DNA from: Xenoacremonium recifei
Taxonomy: Eukaryota; Ascomycota; Sordariomycetes; Hypocreales; Nectriaceae
DNA: 64,000 bases
Assembly: GCA_012184525.1 (NCBI GenBank)
Contig: WOFQ01000023.1
Span: forward strand, 467,321-531,320
Direction of reading: 5' to 3'
Program-made: the position numbers and the translations under genes
Shown: in pieces, positions 23,229-34,398 of the stretch
How positions within the stretch are numbered: position 1 is the stretch's first letter
Layout: each line of letters starts with the position of its first letter
The notes under the pieces: generated by a model
Told to the model about the DNA's origin: nothing
Database searches by the model: none
The model's input: the letters and a program-made list of their open reading frames with translations, nothing else

Positions 23229-25256
23229 CTACGCCCAGGAGAAGTGTTCGAGGTGTAGATAGACGTCATTGGTTCCCGTTCTCGCCACTCGCAACTGTTC
23301 TCGAGCCACCGCACTCGACATATCGTTTTGCATGCTCAAGGGACCGCAGACGAAAACACTCAGCGACTGTCTCTGCTCTAGCGAGTTAGCCTCCTTCGCC
23401 ACTATATCAGCTAAATCAGGCCTTGATTGTAAATGATGGACATGTTTCGCCTCTTGACTATCATTCGGTTCAAGGCTCGGTTCGATCTCGCTTTTTTCAG
23501 TGTCTTTATGTGTCGCTTTCGGACCCGTCATGTCGTTAACCACAGTCGAAGTGGCTGCGCCGGCGCCTGTGTGGTATATCTCGACATAGACAGCCCTATT
23601 ATGGCCCGGCGACAAAGAACGACGCACTTCTTGTACTTCATCCGCGAACCAAGTGGTGGTAGATTCTTCCCTGGTAATCATGATGACTTTTAGGCTTGGG
23701 ATTTCACTGGATTCGACTTCAAGTGATTTGGTCGAGAACGTGGAGATGAAGGGCAAGGCCCAGCCAGCCCCTGAGCCACCGGCGATGACCAAGGTCCTGT
23801 GGCTGTTTTGGAGAGTTGTGGGCTTGATACCACCGTAGGGGCCATCCAATAGAACGCGTACCTTGCACTCTGAGTGCGACTTCACCAAGTTCGCCAGATG
23901 CGCTGTGAAGCCACCACGGGGCCGAATGAGAAAAACCAACTCGTTCATGGAGTCATTTTTCTCCTGTAGTGGGATAGAACACGCAGTAAAGGGGTGAGTT
24001 GTCCAGGAGTGGATACCGAGGATTATGAAGCGGACAAAGTAATGTTGACCAAGCGTCCAGGTTGCCTTCGTGGGTACGCTGACTCGAACGAAACCATTTG
24101 AAGTCAGTGTGAGTTCCGCATGATGATTGAGGCCATGTTCAAAGTAAATCCGGATTTGGCGGTAGAGCCACGACAGTGAAAATAGTACACCGGTAGCAAC
24201 AAAATAGTCCCTAACAACAGGTATAAGAGAACAATACTCAGTTGATGAGACAGGATGCAACTTACCAGGCTGTCAATGTACCGTCGCAGTGGAAGAAGAA
24301 GAAGAGAATAAAAACCAAGGCGGCCACAAAATGCGAGAACTTGAACCATTCGTAGCCCCACGCCCTGTTGGTTTCAACCATCAGCAAACGCTTGGTGTTT
24401 CCTTGTGGACAATTCCTTACCTCAAAACCCCAACAGAAGCGAACGTCAACCAGCCTTGGGCAATAAGCGCTACCACCCCGGTCCAGTAGAACACGGACCC
24501 ATCCCACATGGCAACCATCATATGCATCTTAATATTGTAAACAATGAAGGGGAAGGTATGAATCAAGGCAAGGACGAGGAAAGCGTAGGATATCCACCGA
24601 TGGAATACCTGCAGTCGCTCGTGAGAGACTCCGGTACAAAAGGTGATCAAGTTGGCTTTCCCGGCTGTAGCGAAGACAAATGGCATGCAAGCCAGGGCCA
24701 TCCAGCCCGATCTGGTTGCGATGGGCGGTGACGAGCCGAAATCAACTTCATTAGTGTTGGGCCAATAATATGGTTTCGGACCAAGGGTCATGGAAAAGAA
24801 GAAGACGACCCCGACGACTGCTAACATCAGAATGCCGATAGGTGACGAGTTCCAGTCTATTGACGGTATTCTGAAGGTCCGATAAGAGAGGTATCGGAAC
24901 GTTGCTCTAGTCCTCGTGGCAACTCGTGATCTTAGTGTTCCTTGGGGTAGAATTTTGCCAGCCACGTGAACTAGAGCAAACAAAATGATGACGGCAAGGA
25001 AGAAGGCAACGGTCGGTAGGGCATATCGGTGATCGGCTTCATACCTAAAAGTAAGTAGTTAGTATAGCAACTATAGCCCTCGAGCATAAATGCTTCATCG
25101 CGTGTTTACACACCAGAATCGCCAATAGCCCGACTGGTACGCACACAGCGCAGTGTCATTGAAGGTGCATTCGTATTCCCGGTAATTCCCAGAGAACACC
25201 AATGGCTCATCAAGCCATGGCGTATGGCGTCGCTCCTTGGGATTGTCCATTTCCAT
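23229..25256 (-). CDS. Ferric-chelate (metallo)reductase, FRE-type plasma-membrane flavocytochrome
   Basis: Four exons starting at ATG 25256 (first exon 25256-25114, second from 25044) encode a Fre-type reductase. The extracellular N-terminus has YECTFNDTALCAYQSGYWRFW. It is followed by membrane spans and the ferric reductase domain, with paired haem histidines in HRWISYAFLVLALIH and SHFVAALVFILFFFFH. The cytoplasmic half carries the FAD motif HPFTACSIP, the NADPH motif GGSGAG and the C-terminal CGP motif. Together these transfer electrons from NADPH through FAD and haem to reduce Fe(III) or Cu(II) outside the cell. It is divergent from a Ctr copper transporter, which needs Cu(I), so the pair probably acts in reductive copper (and iron) uptake. 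The start choice is supported by the splice phase and the conserved N-terminus. Confidence 0.92.
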
Positions 25257-25695
25257 GCGCAACTGGTATCGCGTTCAAGCCAAGGGGAAGTTGAGACTTG
25301 GCGATGGAGATGCACCCACCTGAAGCAATGAATCAGAGTCTCGGAATTAAATATCAAGAAACCTTTAATATTAGAAGCTAAGAGCACATTTACGAATAAG
25401 GATCCGGGAATTGCAACCCTGATTGCGCATATTTGCGCATCTTTTCGCATTATGTCTAGCCATGACCCGCCATTGCATCCTTAGTTGCGGGGATATGAGC
25501 AAGTTTTCGTCAGGGGTGGGTGCCAGCAAGGGTATCAAGTTTTGTTGTTTAAAACCAATTGTTTGACTATTAGACTTTTTACATGAATAGAGAAGCGTTG
25601 GCTGTCAACCTTTGCTCCTGAATAGTACTCGCGCCGCTTCCCACCCTTCCCGAGCACGTCTGTGTCCTCTTGGCGACAAGCACTCGTCACTGAAG
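25257..25695. promoter_or_regulatory. Shared divergent promoter of ferric reductase and copper transporter
   Basis: The 439 bp between the two outward-facing ATGs contains a phased triple repeat at 25421-25450, described separately. No ATCWGATAA iron-repressor (SreA-type) site was noticed, which fits copper rather than iron control. This is an inference. Confidence 0.6.
25421..25450 (+). repeat. Three head-to-tail 10-bp repeats ending in GCGCAT/TCGCAT, Mac1-like copper-response candidate
   Basis: The units are GATTGCGCAT, ATTTGCGCAT and CTTTTCGCAT, each exactly ten bases, so they repeat on one face of the helix. The middle unit contains TTTGCGCA, which matches the yeast Mac1 copper-response element TTTGC(T/G)CA. 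Yeast Mac1 controls CTR1, CTR3, FRE1 and FRE7, the same two gene types flanking this site. It lies 165-194 bp before the reductase ATG and 246-275 bp before the transporter ATG. Confidence 0.6.
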
Positions 25696-26437
25696 ATGGA
25701 CATGTCAAGCATGGATATGGCTACCACCTCAACGGCATCTGGAATGTCGGGTATGGTGATGACTGCAAGCATTGCTGCAGCAACGGCGATGTCTACGGAA
25801 GATGCTAGCGGGATGACTATGTCCTCCTCAATGATGTCGTCCGCCGACATGGCCATGGTATTCTTCGAAGCAGTCACAACGCCACTTTTCTCTTCAGCTT
25901 GGACACCAACGGGCCAAGGGTCCTATGCCGGGACTTGTATCTTCCTCATCGCTTTGGCTGCGATACACCGAGTTCTACTGGCTTTGCGGAACATAGTCTT
26001 CGAAGAGGGTGCTCATAACCACAAGAAACGACAGACTGCGGAGACCGGTGAAGAAAGTAAAGACTCCATATCTACGGCAAGCCGAGCTCGTTCAGCCCGC
26101 CAGCTGCATCCGTTCAAGATGGCTACGGAGACGACTCGGGCATTATTTGCAGTCATCCTCAGCGGCGTAGGGTATTTACTGTAAGTGATTCGTCTTCTCC
26201 ATCAGACAAACTGTAGCACCTCTGGCGCAGTGAGCCTAGCTTCATTTGTTCCAAACCCCCCAACAGTCGCATGCTGTGTATCTTCAATCTCATCTTCGTG
26301 GCAGGACGGATGCTAACTGTTCTTCTAGTATGATAGCAGTGATGACGATGAACGTGGGATACTTTCTTTCCGTGCTGGGTGGTATATTCCTTGGTACTTT
26401 CATTTGTGGGAGGTTTCGTGATGGAGACTACCATTGA
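25696..26437 (+). CDS. Ctr-family high-affinity copper transporter
   Basis: Exons 25696-26180 and 26329-26437 (148-bp intron) give 197 residues. The extracellular N-terminus is extremely Met-rich (MDMSSMDM, GMSGMVM, GMTMSSSMM), as in copper-scavenging Mets motifs. Three transmembrane helices follow. TM1 is around TCIFLIALAAIHRVLLAL, and there is a charged cytoplasmic loop with HNHKK. TM2 carries the family's MxxxM selectivity motif as MTMNVGYFLSVL after LMIAV. TM3 has the GGIFLGTFICG (GxxxG) packing motif. The splice restores L-M-I-A-V in TM2. Ctr proteins work as trimers importing Cu(I) at the plasma membrane, and the neighbouring reductase would supply Cu(I). The tail ends in GDYH, short for the family. 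Confidence 0.93.
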
Positions 26438-26764
26438 ATAGCCTGAATGTGGTTTATCTGGTTCCAGGAAGTGTTGGTATGTACCTCGGCTGGTTTGGAG
26501 CTTGACTGGTTAGCTGGCTGTTTACTTGACTGAAAGATTCACAAATCGACTTGAATAATCTTTTCTTGTGATCCAAACGAATGATGCTTTGTGTTATTGT
26601 CCTATCACCTGATGCAATGTCGTTGAGAAATTCGCACGAACCAATTTCTCCACAGCTAACTTGCTAATGATGCTCTCCCTCCAAAATGGTACTCCGATAT
26701 TCAAAGACCGATTTCAGAGAATTTGACTATGTTTATATGTAGAAAAATGTCTCTCGTTCTTTGG
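26438..26764. other. Short region between convergent Ctr and MFS genes
   Basis: This contains the 3' flanks of the copper transporter and the MFS gene. No gene or element was seen. Confidence 0.45.
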
Positions 26765-28464
26765 CTAGTATTCAAACCTGAAGCGGGGATCCATATTGCT
26801 CTTTATGTCTCCTGTAACGTCGGACTCGACACCTTCCGCTTGAGAATCACGGCGACGGTTTTCGAACCTCATCCACGTCGAGTAGGAAATAGTTGATGCA
26901 ATGAGTAGAGCACACATTGAGATGTTGACCCTCAGAGCGGTGATATATCGAGGTGATTCCTGAGCGAGATAGATGTTGGCTGAGACTAATCCACCGCAAT
27001 TTCCAACTGCGATGTAGATTCCTTGCAGGAAAACTCGTGCATTCAAGTTTGGAACGTTATTCATGGTCCAGGCAGCACCAATTGGAGTAAAAGGGTATGC
27101 CTATACCGTTTAGCTAAACACCCGGTGTTTGTTGGACAGAGAAGTGGTACTTACGCCAGTGGTGCAAAGAAACATTGCAAAGTACAGCACGGCAGTGTTA
27201 TTCGTGTCGACAGTCATCAATAGAATATAACCCACGAGGCTGACAATAACTGCTGATGCCGCAACAAATCCTCTTTCGCGGATGCGATCTGAGACCTTGC
27301 ACCACACAACAAGTAGTACAGCTCCAGTCAAGGCCGGTGCCACAGTATACTAGAACGAATTAATTTCTCAGTAGTCAATGGCCGATGTACCCAGCTAGAG
27401 GCAGCTTACCAGGTTTGTTTTGACTGTGCCATATCCTAGCCGGACGACAATCATGGCCAGAAAGTTTGCATTTGAGGTCAGGATGACGCCCGAGAAGAAG
27501 GACATGAACAAACGGAGGTATCCATGGAAAGACTTGAACTCAGTTATGGCTTCTCCCCAGCTCCAGCTCGATTTCAGATGCTGAACGGAGTCTTGCTCCA
27601 GTCGAAGCTGAGCAACTTCCTTCTCCGTTGAACTCAACCACCAAGCTTCATGTATATCGGAGGGGAGCGCAAAAAGGCAAAAGATGGCCCACAGCATCGT
27701 CAATGAACCTTCAAGGAAGAACAGATATGACCAGCTCGGGTAAGACGCAGAATGGATGTGGAACACTCCATATGCCAGGAGACCGCCAAAAGCCGAGGAT
27801 GCAACGAGAGCTGCGTAAAAGATACCAATTCGGCTGGCAAGCTCTCGTCTTGTATACCATGTTGATAGGTAGTACATGACACTATTGTGATTCTGTTAAG
27901 TGAAGTTCTTTGGGGTTCCTTATTTGGGGTGCCAACTCACGAGGCGAGGAAGCCCGACTCAAAAGCTCCAACAAGAAGTCGACAAGCTACGAGCTGAGGG
28001 AAATTCTTGACAAACCCTGTCGCAAGAGAGGACGCTCCGAATCCTATCAACATGCCGGCGATCGAGTAGCGGGCTCCAACCCATTTTGTTACAACGGTAG
28101 TGACGGGGCCGAGGGCGATGAAAGGGATCTGGTAATACGTCAAGACCTGGTTGTACTGATTTCCCTTGAGCCCAAGATCGTCAGCGAGGCCATCGGTATG
28201 GGAGTTAGAGATGTTGCTTCGGTCCAGAGAGCTGAAGGGGGAACCTGTTAGTCATTTGCCAGGTCTGTGCTGGTTTGGAATGGGGTGCAGATGCTAATCT
28301 TACTTGAACAAATAGGCTAGAGTTAGAATTGGCAACAGGATGAAGTCGGTTCTATACTTGTATCGCTTCACCGTGGCTGAATCGAAGGCAGTCTCATGCA
28401 CTGCGTCGTGGACCGACATTGCCTCGGCATCTTTCACTGATCCTCGCAGGGACGGCTGACTCAT
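26765..28464 (-). CDS. MFS transporter, allantoate permease-like (anion:cation symporter) family
   Basis: The gene is read from ATG 28464 (MSQPSLRG...) to the stop at 26765 with about five short introns. Ordered evidence is: an N-terminal cytoplasmic tail ending KYRTDFILLPILTLAYLF; then SLDRSNISNSHTDGLADDLGL, the diagnostic TM1-2 loop of the Dal5/anion:cation symporter family; then YYLSTWYTRRELASRIGIFYAALV; a middle cytoplasmic loop; and a second six-helix half ending QGIYIAVGNCGGLVSANIYLAQESPRY. These transporters import small organic acids, vitamins and amino-acid derivatives at the plasma membrane. It shares a 335-bp divergent promoter with the Zn2Cys6 regulator at 28800. That placement suggests it feeds the downstream hydrolase and oxidase pathway. 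Exact intron ends are approximate. Confidence 0.87.
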
Positions 28465-28799
28465 GATGTCGAAGAACTCAGGTGTCTAACTCAAGAACGG
28501 AAGAATGAAGGCTGCAGCGAGTTGGAAGATGATGGAAGGATGCATGTCGGGCAGACCGGTTGTCTAATATAATTGCTCGTCTATCACCGACAGAGCAACA
28601 CCCAAGACTATTGGTTGCAGTGATTATGTTTTTGGCGAGTTGATTCTGGACCGATCGCCGCTATCTTACCCCGGAAAGATAAGAGTCGCTAGCTCCTAGG
28701 CTTATCTACAGCGCACGCTAGGGCAGTTAAATGGAATCCCATTCCGACGGAAAACCCGACGAAATCTTCCTCCTCGCTCTGCCAGCTATCATCTACACA
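28465..28799. promoter_or_regulatory. Divergent promoter between MFS transporter and Zn2Cys6 regulator
   Basis: This 335-bp region controls both outward genes. It contains a mirrored pair of GATA sites at 28677-28707, listed separately. Confidence 0.6.
28677..28707. promoter_or_regulatory. Inverted pair of AGATAAG GATA-factor sites, 17 bp apart
   Basis: AGATAAG at 28677-28683 and its exact reverse complement CTTATCT at 28701-28707 flank a 17-bp spacer. HGATAR is the recognition sequence of fungal nitrogen regulators (AreA/Nit2), which favour closely paired sites in divergent permease promoters. The pair suggests nitrogen-source control of the MFS and regulator genes. This is inferred from sequence only. 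Confidence 0.55.
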
Positions 28800-30755
28800 A
28801 TGCAGCGAAGAAGGGCCCGCAGAACCCCGGTAGCCTGCGAGGCTTGGTAATTAATGCCTAATTCTCGCATACTTATGACACGCTCACATGAGACTTTAGC
28901 AGAAAGAGGAAGACGAAGTGTGATGGAGTTCACCCGGCCTGTCGGTTCTGCAGGATGAGGGGGATCGTCTGTAACTGGGTTGCCGATGGTCCTTCAGAAT
29001 CTTCAGAGCCCTCAGAGTCCGCTCTGCCAGTTGCGACGCCCGCGCCAAGCATCCTAGAGCCTCAGCCATCCCCAATATCTACGATTACGTCGGTAGGCAA
29101 TCGGCGAGTGCATCCTCTACCCGAGTCTACAGCTTGTAGGCGATGCTTCAAGGAGTTCTTCGACAGGCATTTCGCGCCAGACTTCATGTCCTTCCTTTAC
29201 AGGCCGGACTTCGAGCAAAACTACCGTGAACAGCCATTTCTCACTCTTTGCATCATCGCGCTCTCTTTGCGTTATCTGGATGATGCCGACGCTTCCGAAT
29301 TGTTCGGTAATAATTTGTCTCCTAGCGAGATTCGAAGAGCCGTCAATCGGGCTGCCGGAGAGATGGCAAGGGATGCATCGGATAACCCGACAGGTAGTCC
29401 GCCGCCTCAAACACTCTTGCGCGCTAGCTGACTTAAACAACATAGTGCAGAACATACAGGGGAATCTTGTTCTCGCTTTGTCCGAGTACCTATCTGGTTC
29501 CGGTTCACGTCACTGGATGCATGCAGGCATTGCGATCAGAATGGCCCAGGTCATGCGACTGAATAAGGACTATCATCAACGCCACTCGGAAAGAGAAAGA
29601 GAGATACGCCGCCGAACATTTTGGGCATGCTTTGCCATCGATCGCATGCTTGCAATTTCGATGGCAAAGCCTCATACTGTGGCAATTCGAAATATTGGCA
29701 TTGCACTACCTGGCACAGATCTCGCTTTATCCTATCAGGAGCCGACCAAAGGGTTGACGTTACAGTCGTTGCAGGATTTCTCCGGACCCCCTTCCGAAGT
29801 TGGTATCACGCCGTATCTCATCACCACTATGACTCTCTGGGGAGAGATCGCCGATATTCATGTATGCCAGGATCGCTTTCTGGAGAAGCTGGAGCCAACG
29901 AATCCCGAGAGCAGATTCTACAAGCGCCATGCAGCTATGAGGAGCTGGACAGATTCACTGCCAGCCTGGCTACAGTGGAATAGCGCCAACTACACCATGC
30001 ATCAGGAGTTGAAGGCCGGGAAAGAATACGTTATTCTTCAGCTCCTGATACGTAGCGCCATGTGTGTTGCTCATCAGGGATACTTACCTCACAATGACGG
30101 ATCGTCGATCCTCATTGACACTATAGATGCCGCCGGACTGTCCTTACTTCACAGGGACCCGGATCTCATTGCAGTTTGCGTAAGCAATGCGTTGGAGGTC
30201 GGGGCCATCATCGATTGGATACAGGACGTTGACCCAGACTCGCAAGACGTGCTGTGTTCGCCATGGGTTGCCATGTGTCTATTGGCGGTTTCCAGTCCTC
30301 TCCTGTGGCTACAGTACAACGACGAAAATGGGTCTCCGGGGTCCTCTGCCCTTGCTCGGAAGTATTTCGCTTCCTTTCGTCGACTATTCAAATCTTTCAT
30401 GTGCACCTGGAAGATTGCCAAGGAATGGGTTCGAATCATCAACGGAATGGAGTCGTTCTTCCGTGCTGCGTATTTGAAACATGCGCCGGGTGACAGATCC
30501 GAAACCGAGGACGATGGCAATATTGATAGCGGCGAATCCGACTCAGCGGCACTTGATGATCAACCACAGTATCGGCCTAGTCCTGGGGATGGATTCCCCG
30601 AGATTGATGCCACAGCCCCGCTGTATACGTTCCTCCGCCTTCAGAGCACCAGTCCATGGGATGCGGCGGCATGTCAGCTTCGCTGGAGCTGGGTGCAGCT
30701 GATCTGCTCCTGGCCGCACAATCTTCTCGAGGATCCTGGTCCCTCATTCCCCTAG
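28800..30755 (+). CDS. Zn2Cys6 transcription factor with fungal_trans domain
   Basis: Three exons (28800-28846, 28900-29393, 29446-30755) encode 616 residues. The first intron splits the zinc cluster after CEA. The joined motif CEACRKRKTKC...CRFCRMRGIVC is a standard C-x2-C-x6-C-x6-C-x2-C-x6-C, beginning about residue 13. The middle homology region has MAQVMRLNKDYHQRHSEREREIRRRTFWACFAIDRML, the typical fungal_trans core. An in-frame ATG at 28731 would add 23 hydrophobic residues and is less likely. It sits between a divergent MFS transporter and same-strand hydrolase, D-amino-acid oxidase and permease genes, and is the natural candidate for their regulator. Confidence 0.9.
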
Positions 30756-30946
30756 CGATGCTAGCCCATCGGCTCGGCTTCTCCGATCTTTGGTGGAGAT
30801 TGTTGGTGCTGAAATATGGAGTCGGGTTCTTCACACTGCCGACGTATAAAGGCTGATTAAGACTGGCTAACGAAAGTCGGGAAGCTTTATCAGAATTGCT
30901 GCTATCCACGCTTTGTACACTACGATTGCTGCTTATCGAACACAGG

Positions 30947-32196
30947 ATGACTGGGACCATTTTCGATCCGAGATTCAACAGTAAGGTGCTGGACGACGAC
31001 TTTGTAGAGTACTACAAGCAGAATCTGGCCACTAAGGCAGCTACCCACACCATCTCCATCCCTGAAATCAGGAGTGGATGGAGTACCACCTACAGGAGCC
31101 CCTGGGCTGTCAATTTGTCTGGGGAGCCGGGTGTGAAGGACATTCAGCTTACTTCAACTGACGGACACAAATTTGTTGTACGATGCTATTATCCCGACAC
31201 TGCGAACTTCGGACAAGGACCCTACCCCGTCCACATCAACTTCCACGGTAAGTCTAGAAAGGGAGTCAACAGGTACTGGTTGGATCGGAATCTGATCACT
31301 TATTCTAGGTGGAGGCTTCACATTTGGTGACCTCACTGGCGACGCCAAGCTTTGCAAAGCGTTCACTCAGGCGGGAGTCCTCGTACTCGATGTCGATTAT
31401 CGTCTATGCCCAGGTAAGAGCACCTTTAATCATGATTTCAAATGCCGTGGTCATCCATACATGTTTTACTGATGGTGTGTCCAGAAAACGTATTTGGCAA
31501 AGGTCACGAAGACGGATGGGCAGCAGTCCAATGGGTTCGTTTCCCCCTAAATGGAACCTCAAGCATAAAACTCACATTAATTCAAGGTCATTGATCATGG
31601 CATCGAAATTAATGCTAAATCGGATTCCATTTCCATCGGAGGCATCTCTGCCGGTGCTCATATCTCAGCTGTCATTCAACAGCGTGCTCGCGACAACAAC
31701 GTTGAACTCAAGCTAGGTCCGCTCTTTACATCACTGCGCGAATTTCAGGCCACAGCTGACCTTTCCATTGCCAGCCGTCCTTGCTGTGCCAGTGGTTACC
31801 TGTTTTCCTGCTATTACTGGAGCATCAGAGATGCCTGGAAAATCTTACAGCGAGAATGAATTTGCACCTTGTCTCAACTGGGCACGGGTTCTTTACTTTA
31901 ACACTCATCACTGCCCCGATGGTGCCAATGATACGGCACCTCATCTACTACGAAATCCTCTCAATGCTGATCTTCACGGAGTGTGCACTACCATGATGCT
32001 CACCGCAGAGTGTGATCCAGTGCGAGATGAAGGTGAGGCGTATGCGCAAAAGCTATCGCAAAGTGGTGTCAAGGTCATCTCGAGGCGGTATACTGGCGTA
32101 CCACATCCGTTCATGCACATGGAGCCAATCGCCAAAGCGAAATTGTACATCAAGGACGTCTGCGAGGCGTTGAAGTCTGTCCATGGGATTGATTAA
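30947..32196 (+). CDS. Alpha/beta hydrolase (HSL/esterase-lipase type)
   Basis: Five exons from ATG 30947 are joined by four short introns. The first splice builds the oxyanion-hole motif HGGGFTFG and the second DYRLCPENVFGKGHEDGWAAVQW. Further on GGISAGAH is the GxSxG nucleophile elbow, CDPVRDEG carries the acid, and VPHPFMHM the catalytic histidine. All triad elements of the hormone-sensitive-lipase family are therefore present. There is no signal peptide, so it is probably cytosolic. Such enzymes cleave short-chain esters or, in some cases, amides and formamides. The gene begins 191 bp after the regulator and precedes the D-amino-acid oxidase on the same strand. A role in releasing the oxidase substrate is an inference. 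Confidence 0.87.
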
Positions 32197-32856
32197 ACAC
32201 CTACAGAGTCTAGATAAGGAAATTGAATGTATCCATAACATTTGCTCAAAGCTTGAACCGCTTAGTGATTTAAGAGTCTACCCTCCTTGGAAGAGTGCGG
32301 ATATGATCGATAGGAAAGGCCGCTGTGAAAGGTTCGCAAATTAAGACCATTGCAGAATGACAGCAGTATTGAGGGCGGTTTGGCCATTCTAAGAAGACTT
32401 TAGCTCTGAAATTGTAAAAGAATATGTCTATCGTCAACGCATGCGTAGACATATCGCCGCCCTGGCGGGTTCTTCGCCAAGCCGGATGCTGCCCTTTCTT
32501 GTGCCTAAGCGGACATCTTTGTCAAACGTCATCTCATTCAGCTCAGTTCTGGAGTAATGATGCCCCGCCCTCCATAGCTTCCGATGCTACGCTACCCGTC
32601 ACCTCCGAGCGGAATCATATCTGTCGGAATTGCCGATGTCGCTCAGGTTTCGTCCCGACGCCACTAATCTCGACGTCTGGATCAAGCCATCAACTTGGGA
32701 AAATGATCATAGCGATGGCAAAGAGATCCGGAGGTCTCCGACAGTTGCCATGTCTTATCAAGATATATTGTGAGAGAATTTCTGTTGTAATATTGAAACA
32801 TTGTTATCGCCAGTATCACGTCTACTGTGCCTACCGCAATTCCGAATCCTTCCACA
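32197..32856. other. Region upstream of the D-amino-acid oxidase
   Basis: The plus-strand frame is open from 32424 into the oxidase gene, but residues encoded before 32857 show no motif. This stretch is best read as promoter and 5' leader. Confidence 0.5.
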
Positions 32857-34079
32857 ATGCCCACAATCGTTATCATTGGGTGAGCAAACAGTCCTTTGGG
32901 TCCTACCTATTAGGCTACGCTTCGTATACTTATTTTGGCAGTGCTGGAGTTATTGGGTTGTCTTGCGCCTTACGGGTACAAGCACTCTTACAACAGAAGT
33001 CTACAACAGGCGGGTGGCAAGTTCTACTCGTCTCCAAGGAATGGCCTATCTCGCTCCCCGGAGCTCCTTGCTTCCAGTCTGCCAACTATGCATCTATGTG
33101 GGCGGGCGCACATGTTCGACCCATTCCTTCAACCACGCCTCAGTTACAACGCGAAGCGAGATGGCTAAAACAAACTGTCGAGGAGTTTGAGATTCTGCTT
33201 CAACAAGAATCTTTCTACAGCATCACGCGAAGTCCCGGGATCGAGTTCTTGGAAGACCCATCTGAAGCTTATTTGGCACAAACCCCAGAGCGCTTCTTCG
33301 AGGAGACTGGTCTTCGTGGGTATCGTGAGCTTGAACAACAGGATTTGCCAGAAGGTGTTCGCTTTGGCTTCGAATATGAGACTTTTTGTATCAACTCGCC
33401 GTCCTATTGTAGGACCCTTCTTCGCAAATTCATTCTCGGCGGAGGAAAAACATTGAAACATGACTTGGCGTCGGAGTGGGAGGCTTTCGCTCTGGTCGAA
33501 GACGTTCGGTTCGCGGTAAACGCCACAGGAACTGGGTTCGGAGATCCCAAGTCGTTTCCTACTCGAGGTATCTGTTCCACAAAGTCACAGTGTTTCGCTC
33601 AGCTGACAGATGAATAAGGCCAATTGATACTTACGAATGCTGTTCAAACCAATAAAACCGTGACGAGGCAGAACCGAGACGGAAGCTGGTCTTTCATCAT
33701 CCCACGATTCCTCTCCGGCGGCACCATAATTGGAGGAACGAAAGAAGCTGCTGACTGGCGCCTCCAAGCCGACGCGAACACGCGGAAGAGACTCCTTCAT
33801 GATGGGACTAAATTATTGCCCTATGCATTGAGAGACTCAATACCCATCAGTCCGTATAATGTCGAAGTGATTGCTGACGTTGTTGCGCGCCGTCCTACTC
33901 GTGAAGGAGGCATGCGCATCGAGGTCGAGGAACGGGATATCGGAAACACCGGCAGCGGGCGTCGAGCTCGGGTGGTGCACGCTTATGGTGCTGGCGGCCG
34001 AGGTTATGAGATCAGTTGGGGCGTGGCAAACGAGGTGGTTAACTGCTTGAAGCAGGTAATGCGAGACTCCAAGCTGTGA
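32857..34079 (+). CDS. D-amino-acid oxidase, FAD-dependent, peroxisomal
   Basis: Exons 32857-32879, 32942-33567 and 33619-34079 give 369 residues. The tiny first exon encodes MPTIVIIG. Its splice creates the dinucleotide fold GAGVIGLSCALR, which fixes the start. Later segments are those of DAO: CFQSANYASMWAGAHVRP at the FAD re-face, RGQLILTN, IIPRFLSGGTIIGGT holding the substrate-carboxylate arginine, and the C-terminal signature HAYGAGGRGYEISWGVA. The last three residues are SKL, a canonical PTS1. The enzyme oxidises D-amino acids to 2-oxo acids with ammonia and H2O2 inside peroxisomes. The second intron needs an AAG acceptor. It is flanked by a hydrolase and an amino-acid permease on the same strand. 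Confidence 0.93.
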
Positions 34080-34398
34080 GGGATCAGGGGCTGGCTATCT
34101 GTTAAGGCACGGGTCATATGAGCAGCCTCACCAGCGATTGGAAACAGGCTACATTGTCAGCCAGCAGCCCCACCCGCAATGGCTTGGGGTTAATCTGTTC
34201 GGCTACCAACTAGAAATGGAAATTTCGAGATCCGCCACAGAGTAGGCCTCCCTAGACTTGCGACAAAAAGATATAGGCTCTGGAAACCCCGGACCTGACT
34301 CGTGAATCGCTTAAATCCCCTGGGCATTCCACCTAGTGTCGAAGTCAAGTTGCCTCACCACGAAATCTTTTCCCTTTACTCATTGGCATTCTTTCAAC
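34080..34398. other. Promoter region of the amino-acid permease
   Basis: 319 bp lies between the oxidase stop and the permease ATG. A GATATA run is present near 34270, but no paired GATA site was seen. Confidence 0.45.

Noticed and set aside
32424..32856. N-terminal extension of the D-amino-acid oxidase frame
   Set aside because: The extended frame lacks the FAD fold in the right place. The short exon MPTIVIIG at 32857 spliced to GAGVIGLS gives the expected N-terminus.
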